Positions 16,756-24,939 of a stretch of DNA of 64,000 nt are shown piece by piece (the first letter of the stretch is position 1; the number at the start of each line of letters is the position of its first letter). The DNA lies in assembly GCF_000590475.1 (NCBI RefSeq), contig NZ_CP007441.1, positions 227,581 to 291,580 of the forward strand. Direction: 5' to 3'. Position numbers and translations under genes: made by a program. A model generated the notes under the pieces. The model made no database searches, was not told the origin of the DNA, and was given only the letters and a program-made list of their open reading frames with translations. The stretch is from Stutzerimonas stutzeri (GTDB lineage Bacteria > Pseudomonadota > Gammaproteobacteria > Pseudomonadales > Pseudomonadaceae).

Positions 16756-16801
16756 GGGCGAGCGCCTGCAAAGCTGCGGCGTGCACTGCAGGCGCTCGCC
16801 C
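16756..16801. repeat. 15-bp perfect inverted repeat after glgP
   Basis: GGGCGAGCGCCTGCA at 16756-16770 and its exact reverse complement at 16787-16801 are separated by 16 bases. The potential hairpin lies 8 bp after the glgP stop but has no T-run, so it is either a rho-associated 3' stabiliser or a REP-like element rather than a classical terminator. Confidence 0.75.
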
Positions 16802-16962
16802 TGCCAGAGGAGCAAAGCGCTTGCTAGAGCGGCTGGCTGAAGAACGCTGCAGGCACGTTGCCGGTGCGCTGAACTCTGCGGCCTCTGGGCGGGTCTGAGG
16901 AGGGTTAGTTTCCCCCTGGCCTGCTAAACTGCGCGGGTTTTTCCATCCTCCGGAGTCATTTC

Positions 16963-17973
16963 ATGTCACGCGTAACCCTGAGTCGCTACCTGATCGAGCA
17001 GACCCGCTGTAACAACACCCCTGCGGACCTGCGTTTTCTTATCGAGGTAGTGGCCCGAGCGTGCAAGGAAATCAGCCACGCCGTTTCCAAAGGCGCGCTG
17101 GGCGGCGTACTTGGCTCGACTGAAACCGAGAACATCCAGGGCGAAGTGCAGAAGAAACTCGACGTGCTGTCCAACGAAATTCTGCTCGAAGCCAACGAGT
17201 GGGGCGGCCACCTGGCCGGTATGGCGTCGGAGGAGATGGACAACGCCTACCAGATTCCCGGCAAGTATCCGAAAGGCGCCTACCTGCTTGTCTTCGATCC
17301 GTTGGATGGCTCGAGCAACATCGACGTAAACGTGTCGGTCGGCACCATCTTTTCGGTGCTGCGCTGCCCGGATCACTGCTTTAGCCAGAACGACGCGCTC
17401 GGCGAGGAAGCCTTCCTCCAGCCGGGCACCAAGCAGGTGGCTGCCGGCTATGCCATCTATGGTCCGCAAACGATGCTGATGCTGACCCTGGGCAACGGCG
17501 TGATGGGTTTCACCCTGGACCGCGAACTGGGCAGCTTCGTGCTCACCCACGACAATATCCGCGTTCCGGAAAGCACCGCCGAATTTGCCATCAACATGTC
17601 CAATCAGCGCCACTGGGAAGCACCGGTGCAGCGCTATGTCAGCGAGCTGCTGGACGGTGCTGAAGGCCCGCTGGGCAAGAACTACAACATGCGCTGGATC
17701 GCCTCGATGGTGGCCGATGTGCATCGCATCCTGACCCGTGGCGGCGTCTTCATGTACCCCAAGGATTCGCGCGAGCCGGGCAAGGCCGGCAAGCTGCGCC
17801 TGATGTACGAAGCCAACCCGATGTCCTTCATCATCGAGCAGGCCGGCGGCGCCGCCACCAACGGCATCCAGCGCATCCTCGATATCCAGCCTGACTCCCT
17901 GCATCAGCGCGTACCTGTATTCCTGGGCTCCAAGGAAGAGGTCGAGCGCGCTACTGGCTATCACCAGGGCTGA
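16963..17973 (+). CDS. fbp: Fructose-1,6-bisphosphatase class 1
   Basis: This 336-residue enzyme dephosphorylates fructose-1,6-bisphosphate in gluconeogenesis. The metal-binding core FDPLDGSSNIDVNVSVGTIF (about residues 111-130) and the substrate contacts in RWIASMVADVHRIL and GKLRLMYEANPMSFIIEQAGG are intact. Start and length match the class-1 family. A TCCGGAG ribosome binding site precedes the ATG. The DUF924 gene begins 3 bp after its stop, so the two are co-transcribed. With pyruvate carboxylase in the same window it supports a gluconeogenic lifestyle on organic acids. Confidence 0.95.
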   Translation: MSRVTLSRYLIEQTRCNNTPADLRFLIEVVARACKEISHAVSKGALGGVLGSTETENIQGEVQKKLDVLSNEILLEANEWGGHLAGMASEEMDNAYQIPGKYPKGAYLLVFDPLDGSSNIDVNVSVGTIFSVLRCPDHCFSQNDALGEEAFLQPGTKQVAAGYAIYGPQTMLMLTLGNGVMGFTLDRELGSFVLTHDNIRVPESTAEFAINMSNQRHWEAPVQRYVSELLDGAEGPLGKNYNMRWIASMVADVHRILTRGGVFMYPKDSREPGKAGKLRLMYEANPMSFIIEQAGGAATNGIQRILDIQPDSLHQRVPVFLGSKEEVERATGYHQG

Positions 17974-17976
17974 TCG

Positions 17977-18582
17977 ATGCAGCAGATGCCCTGGCTGGAA
18001 TTGCTGAACTGGTGGTTCGGCGAGGGCGTCACTGTCAGCGAAATTTCCAAGCAAAAACACCGCTTGTGGTTCGGCTACAAGCCCGAACAGGACGCCGAGG
18101 CCCGTGCACGCTTCGGCGATCAGGTCGATGAAGCGCTGTCTGGCGGGCTGGGCGACTGGGCTGAATCGCCCCATGGCTGGTTGGCGCTGGTGCTGTTGCT
18201 CGACCAGCTGCCCCGCATGATCTATCGCGGGACGCCGCGCGCCTTCGCCGGAGACGAGCGCGCCCTGCAGCTGGTGCGCGAGGGCATGGCCCATGGCGGC
18301 GATGTACTGCTCGCCCCGATTCAGCGGGTGTTCATCTATCTGGTGCTCGAGCATGCGGAGGATCTTCGCGTACAGGAGCAGGCCGTCGCGCAGTTTCAGA
18401 TGCTCCACGGGCTTGTTGGGTCCGAAGACCAGGCGCTGTTTGCGGATTTTCTCGACTATGCGGTGCGTCATCGCGAAGTGATTGCCAGATTCGGCCGCTT
18501 TCCCCATCGCAATCATGTGCTCGGCCGGGAAACCACCGAGGCCGAACAGGTATTCCTGGCCGCGCCCGGCTCGCGCTTCTAG
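17977..18582 (+). CDS. DUF924 family protein
   Basis: This 201-residue protein of the DUF924 family has a mostly helical, TPR-like character. Typical stretches are LLNWWFGEG at the start, WLALVLLLDQLPRMIYRGTPRAFAGDERAL in the middle and RFGRFPHRNHVLGRETTEAE near the end. The function of the family is unknown. It follows fbp by 3 bp and is probably translated from the same message. The end lies about 100 bp before the next, likely separate, lipoprotein gene. Confidence 0.88.
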   Translation: MQQMPWLELLNWWFGEGVTVSEISKQKHRLWFGYKPEQDAEARARFGDQVDEALSGGLGDWAESPHGWLALVLLLDQLPRMIYRGTPRAFAGDERALQLVREGMAHGGDVLLAPIQRVFIYLVLEHAEDLRVQEQAVAQFQMLHGLVGSEDQALFADFLDYAVRHREVIARFGRFPHRNHVLGRETTEAEQVFLAAPGSRF

Positions 18583-18678
18583 GCGGTGGCGGCGTAGTCT
18601 CGCGTTCCGCTCCGAACTGTTAATTTGACAGGCGTGGCCAAGCAGGGCCAGCCACCGACCGATCCAAGGAAATCTGCC

Positions 18679-18933
18679 ATGTCGTTGCGTTATCTGTCAT
18701 TGATCGTCGCCGTTGTGCTGGTGGCTGCCTGCAGCCCGGTCACCCAGGAGAACTTCGCTAAGCTGAAGGCCGGTATGCCTCGCTCGGAAGTCGAAGAGCT
18801 GCTCGGCAAGCCGGGCGAATGCGCTGGCGCGCTGGGTATGTACAGTTGCACCTGGGGCCAGAAGAACAGTTTCATCAGTGTCCAGTTCGCCGGCGACAAG
18901 GTGATGATGTTCTCCGGCCAAGGCCTGAAGTAA
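18679..18933 (+). CDS. Small lipoprotein, SmpA/DUF3862-like
   Basis: This 84-residue lipoprotein has the lipobox VAAC (cysteine at residue 18). The short mature domain has the KLKAGMPRSEVEELLGKPGEC pattern of the BamE/SmpA-like fold, where G-M-(x)3-E-V-x2-L-L-G-x-P is the family hallmark. It is too short to be BamE itself and probably sits in the inner leaflet of the outer membrane; its role is unknown. The start at 18679 follows an AAGGAA ribosome binding site. An upstream in-frame start lacks one. A lipocalin gene follows 10 bp later. Confidence 0.85.
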   Translation: MSLRYLSLIVAVVLVAACSPVTQENFAKLKAGMPRSEVEELLGKPGECAGALGMYSCTWGQKNSFISVQFAGDKVMMFSGQGLK

Positions 18934-18943
18934 GGAGCGTTCT

Positions 18944-19486
18944 ATGCGTCTCGTCGTGACGTTGTGCTGTGTCTTGTTGATCGCCGGCTGCGCACGCCCG
19001 GACGCCCGTGAAGCGCCCGAGACGACGGATCAGGTAGACCTGCAGCGCTACCAGGGGACCTGGTATGAACTGGCGCGTCTACCGATGTTCTTCCAGCGTA
19101 ACTGTGTACGGTCCGAGGCCTATTACGAGCTGCGAGACGACGGCCGCGTGGCGGTGACCAATCGCTGTGAAACTGCAGATGGCGAATGGCAACAGGCAGA
19201 GGGTGAGGCAGCTCCCCAACAACCTGGCAAAACCGATAAGCTCTGGGTTCGCTTCGACAACTGGTTCAGCAATCTCTTTCCGGGGCTGACCAAGGGCGAT
19301 TACTGGATTCTTTACCTCGACGATGACTATCGCGTGGCGCTGGTGGGCAGTCCGGATCGCGACTACCTCTGGCTGCTGTCGCGAGAACCGGAAGTTGACT
19401 CGGCGATACGCGACACGCTGCTCAATGAAGCCCGTAAGCGCGGCTACGACGTCAGTGAGCTGATCTGGCGCGGCGAGTCGTCCTGA
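18944..19486 (+). CDS. blc: Outer-membrane lipocalin (Blc)
   Basis: This 180-residue bacterial lipocalin binds fatty acids or lysophospholipids at the outer membrane. The signal peptide ends in a lipobox (LLIAGC). The first lipocalin motif is clear in RYQGTWYELARLPMFFQRNC, and the later GDYWILYLDDDYRVALVGSPDRDYLWLLSREP is the conserved C-terminal barrel segment. It follows the small lipoprotein gene by 10 bp after an AAGGAG ribosome binding site and is probably co-transcribed with it. Confidence 0.92.
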   Translation: MRLVVTLCCVLLIAGCARPDAREAPETTDQVDLQRYQGTWYELARLPMFFQRNCVRSEAYYELRDDGRVAVTNRCETADGEWQQAEGEAAPQQPGKTDKLWVRFDNWFSNLFPGLTKGDYWILYLDDDYRVALVGSPDRDYLWLLSREPEVDSAIRDTLLNEARKRGYDVSELIWRGESS

Positions 19487-19547
19487 ACGCGCCGGAGCTC
19501 AAACCTGCTGAGCGGCGCCGCTTTGCGTGCTGGCAAGCGTGTCGCGA

Positions 19548-19979
19548 CTACTCCCAGTGCAGCCGCGCCAACAGCCACTCGCCATCTTCCCGCCACCATT
19601 CGAGCCTGACCTGATAGTGACCGACGCGTTGAGGCAGCCAGCGCTCGGCGCCGGTCAGCCCCACCTGAGCCTCGCTGTAGCCCTTGTCCGTGTAGGCAGG
19701 GTCGATCCAGCTCCGCTGTTTCAACGCGATCACCCGCACGTTGTTATGACGCAGAAACATCAAGCTGGACGTGCGCCGCACCCAATCCCGGTCGAGCTGT
19801 TGATTGGCCCTGAATTCAGGATGAATGCGCGCCATCAGGTCGCTGTTGTCCTTGTTCTCTATGCTGTCCTGCAGTGATTGCGCAGCCGCATCCAGTGCGG
19901 CTTGGGGATCATCACGACCACAACCGACCAGCAGCAGCGCCAGCGCCACGGCAGTTGCGGCTAATTTCCATAGGGGCAT
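19548..19979 (-). CDS. Predicted lipoprotein, unknown function
   Basis: This 143-residue protein has a lipobox-type signal (ALLLVGC, cysteine near residue 20) followed by an alpha/beta domain resembling small NTF2-like folds (AAAQSLQDSIENKDNSDLMARI at the start, WWREDGEWLLARLHWE at the end). No catalytic residues are evident. The start at 19979 (MPLWKLAAT) fits a signal peptide; the longer frame does not. It is divergent from the prolyl aminopeptidase gene, with 80 bp between starts, and convergent with blc. Confidence 0.75.
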   Translation of the reverse strand: MPLWKLAATAVALALLLVGCGRDDPQAALDAAAQSLQDSIENKDNSDLMARIHPEFRANQQLDRDWVRRTSSLMFLRHNNVRVIALKQRSWIDPAYTDKGYSEAQVGLTGAERWLPQRVGHYQVRLEWWREDGEWLLARLHWE

Positions 19980-20059
19980 GCCGAACCTCTCGAACCTCGT
20001 TATGATGCCGGAAACGTCAGGCGGGTCATCGAGCCCGCGCACCGACCATGGAGTGTGCC

Positions 20060-21031
20060 ATGCAGACCTTGTACCCGGAGATCAAACCCTACGCCCGGCA
20101 CGAGCTGGCGGTTGAATCACCGCATGTGCTTTACGTCGACGAGAGTGGATCACCGGAGGGGCTGCCCGTGCTGTTCGTTCATGGTGGCCCGGGCGGCGGC
20201 TGTGATGCACTGAGCCGGCGCTTCTTCGATCCCAACCTGTACCGCATCATCACCTTCGATCAGCGTGGTTGTGGCCGTTCAACGCCCCACGCCAGCCTGG
20301 AAAACAACACCACCGCTCACCTTATCGCCGATATGGAGCGCATTCGTGAATCCCTCGGTGTCGATAAATGGGTGCTGTTCGGCGGCTCCTGGGGCTCGAC
20401 ACTGTCCCTGGCCTACGCTCAGGCTTATCCCGAGCATGTACATGCATTGATTCTGCGCGGGATCTTTCTCTGTCGTCCGAAGGAGTTTTCCTGGTTCTAC
20501 CAGGAGGGCGCCAGCCGACTATTCCCCGATTACTGGCAGGACTTCCTTTCGCCGATTCCGCCGGACGAGCGTGGGAATCTGATGCAGGCCTATTACAGAC
20601 GCCTGACGGGCACCGATCAGATCGCCCAAATGCACGCGGCCAAGGCTTGGTCCTGCTGGGAGGGCCGCACCGCTACGCTGCGACCCAACACCCAGGTGGT
20701 CGATCGCTTCTCCGACACCCATCGGGCGCTGGCGATGGCGCGCATTGAATGCCATTACTTCGTCAACGGCGCCTTTCTCGAGCCCGATCAATTGCTGCGC
20801 GAGATGCACAAGATCGCACACTTGCCGGGCATCATCGTGCACGGGCGCTATGACGTCATCTGCCCGCTGGAAAATGCCTGGGAACTGCACGAGGCGTGGC
20901 CCAACAGCGAGCTGCAGATCATCCGTGAGGCGGGGCATTCGGCGTCGGAATCCGGCACCTGTGATGCACTGGTCCGGGCTGCCGCGGATATCGCCAAGCG
21001 GTTGCTCGACGTGCCTCCCGAGGAAGCCTGA
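20060..21031 (+). CDS. pip: Prolyl aminopeptidase (proline iminopeptidase)
   Basis: This 323-residue alpha/beta hydrolase removes N-terminal proline from peptides. It shows the oxyanion-hole motif HGGPGGGCD, the nucleophile elbow GGSWGSTLSLAYA, the acidic catalytic site in HGRYDVICP and the final histidine in EAGHSASE. The ATG at 20060 (MQTLYPEIKPY) matches the family start; an ATG 12 bp upstream is less likely. The stop overlaps the dtd start by one base, so the two genes are translationally coupled, as in other pseudomonads. Confidence 0.93.
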   Translation: MQTLYPEIKPYARHELAVESPHVLYVDESGSPEGLPVLFVHGGPGGGCDALSRRFFDPNLYRIITFDQRGCGRSTPHASLENNTTAHLIADMERIRESLGVDKWVLFGGSWGSTLSLAYAQAYPEHVHALILRGIFLCRPKEFSWFYQEGASRLFPDYWQDFLSPIPPDERGNLMQAYYRRLTGTDQIAQMHAAKAWSCWEGRTATLRPNTQVVDRFSDTHRALAMARIECHYFVNGAFLEPDQLLREMHKIAHLPGIIVHGRYDVICPLENAWELHEAWPNSELQIIREAGHSASESGTCDALVRAAADIAKRLLDVPPEEA

Positions 21032-21468
21032 TGAAAGCCTTGATCCAGCGCGTGCGACAGGCGCGGGTCGAGGTGGCGGGAGAGGTGGTTGGCAGCATCG
21101 GCCAGGGCCTGCTGGTTCTGGTCGGCATTCAGCGTGACGATGACCAGACCCGCGCTGACAAGCTGTTACATAAGTTGTTGCGCTACCGGGTATTCGGCGA
21201 TGAGCAGGGCAAGATGAATCGCTCCTTGAGCGACATTGGCGGCGGCCTGCTGCTGGTTTCCCAGTTCACCCTGGCAGCCGATACGCGCAGCGGGCTGCGG
21301 CCCAGCTTCTCCAGTGCAGCGCCGCCACAGCTCGGCGAAGAACTCTATGAATACCTGCTCGCCCAGGCCCGCCGACAGCACCAGCAGGTTGCATGCGGTC
21401 GTTTCGGTGCCGACATGCAGGTGCACTTGCAAAACGATGGGCCGGTGACCTTCATGCTGGAAAGCTGA
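21031..21468 (+). CDS. dtd: D-aminoacyl-tRNA deacylase
   Basis: This 145-residue editing enzyme hydrolyses D-aminoacyl-tRNA. Both family motifs are present: SQFTLAAD around residue 78 and the DGPVTFMLES C-terminus, which together form the dimeric active site. The length is normal. It overlaps pip by one base (TGATG) and is followed by a convergent gene 19 bp away, so transcription probably ends there. Confidence 0.95.
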   Translation: MKALIQRVRQARVEVAGEVVGSIGQGLLVLVGIQRDDDQTRADKLLHKLLRYRVFGDEQGKMNRSLSDIGGGLLLVSQFTLAADTRSGLRPSFSSAAPPQLGEELYEYLLAQARRQHQQVACGRFGADMQVHLQNDGPVTFMLES

Positions 21469-21487
21469 GACCCCCGCCGCGGTTCGG

Positions 21488-21907
21488 TCAGCGCTTCGAC
21501 GGTTCCAGGCCGTTCTCATGCAGCCAGCTCATCGCATGCTCGCGCAGCTGCACAGTCTGGTAATTCAGCCAGGCCTGGCGAACTTCGGGAAAATCTTCCA
21601 GTTTGAAATCGAAGGTTCGCAACGGCTTGCGTCCCTGTAAGGCATGGCTGAGCACGGTATGGGCGTTGGGGTCGTGCTGGGTGAACAGGAATGCTTCACG
21701 CATGGCGATCGATTGCGCGAGCGCAAGAGGTTCGATATGCACAAAGCGATCTTCCTGCACGTCATGCTTCTCGTCCGTGCCCGGTGCGGTTTCGCCCGGA
21801 AACACTGCGAGGATTTGGCCGGATTCCAGGTCGAGGTAATGCTCGCTGGCGTCACGGCTGTCCAGCGCGTATTCCAGGCGGTGAACGTCTATGGTCAAGG
21901 GTCGCAT
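21488..21907 (-). CDS. UPF0158 family protein
   Basis: This 139-residue protein of the UPF0158 family is acidic with conserved segments LTIDVHRLEYALDS at the start, YLDLESGQILAVFPG next, and AMSWLHENGLEP at the end. Its function is unknown. The start at 21907 was chosen because the region upstream to 21985 has no family character. It lies between the convergent dtd gene and, 109 bp upstream, rsmE on the same strand. Confidence 0.8.
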   Translation of the reverse strand: MRPLTIDVHRLEYALDSRDASEHYLDLESGQILAVFPGETAPGTDEKHDVQEDRFVHIEPLALAQSIAMREAFLFTQHDPNAHTVLSHALQGRKPLRTFDFKLEDFPEVRQAWLNYQTVQLREHAMSWLHENGLEPSKR

Positions 21908-22016
21908 GGCAGTGACTGCTGTTTTGGGGTTCAGTAGCTCTGACCCGGATGTTCCAGATGGGTGCACTACGTTCATCGGTCGCATGGCTTCTGCCGATCA
22001 GAAGAGCCAGCGTCGA

Positions 22017-22724
22017 TCAGAACAGGCGTGCCAGCAGGGCGCTGACGGCGGTTTCGACGCGCAGGATGCGCTCACCCATTTGGACCGGCTGCAGGCCCGC
22101 CTCGGTGAATTTGTCGACTTCGTAAGGTATCCAGCCGCCTTCCGGTCCGATCGCCAGCGTCACCGAGTCGGAAATGGCGCGCGGACAGTCCGGGTAGTCA
22201 CCCGGATGACCCACTAGCCCGCAGGTGCCGACGGCGATTTGCGGCAGGCGATCTTCGACAAAGGGTTTGAAGCGCTTTTCGATGCTCACCTCCGGCAGCA
22301 CCGTATCGCGCGCCTGCTCCAAACCAAGCAGCAACTGTTCACGAATCGCCTCCGGTTCGAGAAACGGCGTCTGCCAGAAACTCTTCTCCACTCGATAACT
22401 GTTGAGCAGCACCAGTCGTGGTACGCCCATGCAGGCGACGGTCTGAAGCACACGACGGAGCATCTTTGGCCTGGGCAATGCCAGCAGCAAGGTGATCGGC
22501 AGCTTGGACGGCGGCGGCTGATTCAGCGCGACTTCCAGTTCCGCCTCGTCGGCGTCCAGGCGCAGCAGTCGGCCCTGTCCCATCTCACCGCCAAGCAGGC
22601 CGACCCGCAGACTTGCGCCTGTTTCGGCGCGGTGTACGTCCTGGATGTGTTTGAGGCGGCGGTCACGCAGGATCACGCGATTGGCGGCAACGAAGTCGGC
22701 CGCCTCCAGCAGTAACAGGTTCAC
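22017..22724 (-). CDS. rsmE: 16S rRNA (uracil(1498)-N(3))-methyltransferase
   Basis: This 235-residue SPOUT-class enzyme methylates U1498 of 16S rRNA. The N-terminal PUA-like domain is followed by the knotted SAM-binding domain with LLALPRPKMLRRVLQTVACMG, the AIGPEGGWIPYE loop and the terminal GERILRVETAVSALLARL. The start is GTG at 22724, overlapping the tatC stop by 4 bp. The in-frame upstream ATG would add a low-complexity arginine-rich segment. Co-transcription with the tat genes is typical of pseudomonads. Confidence 0.93.
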   Translation of the reverse strand: MNLLLLEAADFVAANRVILRDRRLKHIQDVHRAETGASLRVGLLGGEMGQGRLLRLDADEAELEVALNQPPPSKLPITLLLALPRPKMLRRVLQTVACMGVPRLVLLNSYRVEKSFWQTPFLEPEAIREQLLLGLEQARDTVLPEVSIEKRFKPFVEDRLPQIAVGTCGLVGHPGDYPDCPRAISDSVTLAIGPEGGWIPYEVDKFTEAGLQPVQMGERILRVETAVSALLARLF

Positions 22725-23524
22725 GGGCGAGGCGTGGGCGACTGGTCGCTGCGGTGCGCTGCGTCGTCTTCCGCGTCGCCGCGGAAGTCTTCCTCGCGTT
22801 TCTTCACCATGCTGCCGCAGATCAGCCCGGCCTCGAACAGCAGCCACATCGGTATCGCGAGTAGCGCCTGGGAGAATACGTCTGGTGGCGTCAGCACCAT
22901 GCCGACCACGAAGCAGCCGACGATGACATAAGGGCGACTCTTGCGCAGGGTGGCGACATCGACGATGCCGACCCAGATCAGCAAAAAGGTCGCCACCGGA
23001 ATTTCGAAGGCTACGCCAAACGCGAAGAACAGCGTCAGCACGAAATCCAGGTATTGACCAATGTCGGTCATCATCTCCACGCCTTCGGGCGTCACGCTGG
23101 CAAAGAAGCCGAACATGATCGGGAACACCACGAAGTAGGCGAAGGCCATGCCGCCATAGAACAGGAAAATGCTGGAGATCAGCAGCGGCACCGCCACGCG
23201 CTTTTCATGCTTGTACAACCCCGGCGCGATGAAGCTCCAGATCTGATGCAGGATCACCGGCATCGACAGGAACAGCGCCACCATCATGGTCAGCTTGAAC
23301 GGCGTCAGAAAGGGTGAGGCCACCCCGGTGGCGATCATCGTCGCGCCTTCCGGCAGATAGGCTCGCAAGGGTGCCGCTACCAGCGCGTAGATTTGCTGGG
23401 AGAAATAAAACAGCCCGCCGAACAGCAACAGGATGGCTACCACGCAGCGCAACAGACGCTTGCGCAGCTCCGTCAGGTGGGCAACCAGCGGCATTTCCTG
23501 ATCATCGTTGGAAGTATTGCTCAT
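22721..23524 (-). CDS. tatC: Sec-independent protein translocase TatC
   Basis: This 267-residue inner-membrane protein of the twin-arginine translocase forms the signal-peptide receptor with TatB. Six membrane segments are visible, and the first cytoplasmic stretch MPLVAHLTELRKRLLR and the loop SFIAPGLYKHEKR are family signatures. The hydrophilic tail is rich in Asp, Glu and Arg. It overlaps tatB by 4 bp and rsmE by 4 bp. With tatA and tatB the system is complete and exports folded, cofactor-bearing proteins. Confidence 0.95.
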   Translation of the reverse strand: MSNTSNDDQEMPLVAHLTELRKRLLRCVVAILLLFGGLFYFSQQIYALVAAPLRAYLPEGATMIATGVASPFLTPFKLTMMVALFLSMPVILHQIWSFIAPGLYKHEKRVAVPLLISSIFLFYGGMAFAYFVVFPIMFGFFASVTPEGVEMMTDIGQYLDFVLTLFFAFGVAFEIPVATFLLIWVGIVDVATLRKSRPYVIVGCFVVGMVLTPPDVFSQALLAIPMWLLFEAGLICGSMVKKREEDFRGDAEDDAAHRSDQSPTPRP

Positions 23525-23910
23525 GGCTCAGCGGGTCTGTCCGGGCGGGGTACGGGGGCCGTATCGGCGGGTTTGGCTTCGCTGGGCGCCGGCACATCAA
23601 GTGTGCTCGCCTCCGGTGCAGGCGTGGCGGATTGCGGAGAGGCGCTGCCGCTGGCGGTCGGTGAGCTGGGCATGATGCTCTGTTTCATTTCCCGTTCGAG
23701 ATCGAGGATGCGCTCGTTATGCAGCTGACGACGGATCTCGTCGGCGCCGATTTCGCGTTCGACCTCGGACTTGATGTTGGCAAAGCTGCGCTTGGCGCGG
23801 CCGATCCACAAACCGGCGGTGCGTACGGCACCCGGCAAGCGTTCCGGGCCGAGTACGAACAGCGCAACCAGACCGATCAGCAGCAGTTCGGTGAAGCCGA
23901 TATCGAACAT
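23521..23910 (-). CDS. tatB: Sec-independent protein translocase TatB
   Basis: This 129-residue protein has one N-terminal membrane helix (MFDIGFTELLLIGLVALFVLG), the conserved GPERLPGAVR hinge and an amphipathic helix, followed by a proline- and alanine-rich cytoplasmic tail. The glutamate near the start and the PERLP turn distinguish TatB from TatA. It starts 6 bp after the tatA stop. Confidence 0.93.
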   Translation of the reverse strand: MFDIGFTELLLIGLVALFVLGPERLPGAVRTAGLWIGRAKRSFANIKSEVEREIGADEIRRQLHNERILDLEREMKQSIMPSSPTASGSASPQSATPAPEASTLDVPAPSEAKPADTAPVPRPDRPAEP

Positions 23911-23916
23911 GGCGGT

Positions 23917-24147
23917 TCAGTTCTTCTTCGTCGGTTCTTCGACCTTGCGGGCCTCGGCATCGATGGTGTGGTTCTGCTTCTCTTCGACGCTGGGCTTTTC
24001 CTCATCGGTGCCCATGGACTTGCGAAAGCCTTTGATCGCATCGCCGAGGTCCGAGCCCAGGCCCTTGAGGCGCTTGGTGCCGAAGAGCATGACCACGATG
24101 AGCAGAACGATCAGGAGTTGCCAGACGCTGATTCCACCAAAACCCAT
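23917..24147 (-). CDS. tatA: Sec-independent protein translocase TatA
   Basis: This 76-residue pore-forming component begins MGFGGISVWQLLIVLLIVVM, a short membrane helix, and continues FGTKRLKGLGSDLGDAIKGF, the family FG-hinge and amphipathic helix. The C-terminal tail is charged. It is the first of the three tat genes on the minus strand and lies 22 bp downstream of hisE. Confidence 0.94.
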   Translation of the reverse strand: MGFGGISVWQLLIVLLIVVMLFGTKRLKGLGSDLGDAIKGFRKSMGTDEEKPSVEEKQNHTIDAEARKVEEPTKKN

Positions 24148-24169
24148 GCTGCGTTACTCCAGTTGAATG

Positions 24170-24502
24170 TCAGGATTGTGGGCGCGCGGCTTTTTCCGCG
24201 TGCCCGGAGAGGCCGAAACGCCGGTCCAGCTCGTCCAGTACCGCCTGGGGATGCTGATCCAGTGCGGCCAGCATCACCAGGCTGTGAAACCACAGATCGG
24301 CAGTTTCGTAGATCAGGTCGCTGGCATCGCCACTGATGGCGGCATCTTTGGCGGCCAGGATGGTTTCCACCGATTCCTCGCCGACCTTCTCGAGAATCTT
24401 GTTCAGGCCCTTGTGATACAGGCTGGCCACATAGGAACTGTCCGCAGCGGCGCCCTTGCGGGCTTCCAGCACCTCGGCCAGACGGGCGAAGGTGTCACTC
24501 AT
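24170..24502 (-). CDS. hisE: Phosphoribosyl-ATP pyrophosphatase
   Basis: This 110-residue enzyme catalyses the second step of histidine biosynthesis, hydrolysis of phosphoribosyl-ATP to phosphoribosyl-AMP. The metal-binding helices are seen in KILEKVGEESVETILAAKD and SDLIYETADLWFHSLVML. The start at 24502 (MSDTFARLAEVLEARK) overlaps the hisI stop by 8 bp; the longer frame is arginine-rich noise from the other reading frame. hisI and hisE are separate here, as is usual in Pseudomonas. Confidence 0.93.
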   Translation of the reverse strand: MSDTFARLAEVLEARKGAAADSSYVASLYHKGLNKILEKVGEESVETILAAKDAAISGDASDLIYETADLWFHSLVMLAALDQHPQAVLDELDRRFGLSGHAEKAARPQS

Positions 24503-24890
24503 GTGTGTGCTCCGCATAGATCGCGTGCGGGTCCTTGAGGACCGGCTCGACGGTTTTCCATTCGCCGTTCTCGAAGACCCGGTAGAAGCAGCTTTCGCGG
24601 CCGGTATGGCAGGCAATGCCGCCCACCTGTTCGACCATCAGTACGATCACGTCCGCATCACAGTCCAGGCGAAGTTCGTGCAGTTTCTGCACATGGCCGG
24701 ATTCCTCGCCCTTGCGCCACAGCTTGCCACGCGAACGTGACCAGTAGATGGCGCGGTTTTCCGCGGCGGTCAAACCCAGCGCCTCGCGATTCATCCAGGC
24801 CATCATCAGGATGCGCCCGGTCTGATGGTCCTGGGCGATGGCCGGCACCAAGCCGTCTTCGTTCCAGTTGATTTGGTCCAGCCAGTTCAT
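24495..24890 (-). CDS. hisI: Phosphoribosyl-AMP cyclohydrolase
   Basis: This 131-residue enzyme catalyses the third step of histidine biosynthesis. Zinc- and magnesium-binding residues are visible in RLDCDADVIVLMVEQVGGIACHTGRESCFY (about residues 75-105), and the segment TGRILMMAWMNREALGLT is typical. It overlaps hisE by 8 bp. ubiB lies 49 bp upstream on the same strand. Confidence 0.94.
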   Translation of the reverse strand: MNWLDQINWNEDGLVPAIAQDHQTGRILMMAWMNREALGLTAAENRAIYWSRSRGKLWRKGEESGHVQKLHELRLDCDADVIVLMVEQVGGIACHTGRESCFYRVFENGEWKTVEPVLKDPHAIYAEHTHE

Positions 24891-24939
24891 CGGATTCTCC
24901 GCTCAATGCGTCAAGTGTGCCAGCCTCACCGACTGCTGG

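Noticed and set aside
14273..16786. Long open frame (over 800 codons) on the strand opposite glgP
   Set aside because: It is the antisense shadow of glgP. The translation is rich in His, Gln, Arg and Val with no domain, and the glgP frame has all family motifs.
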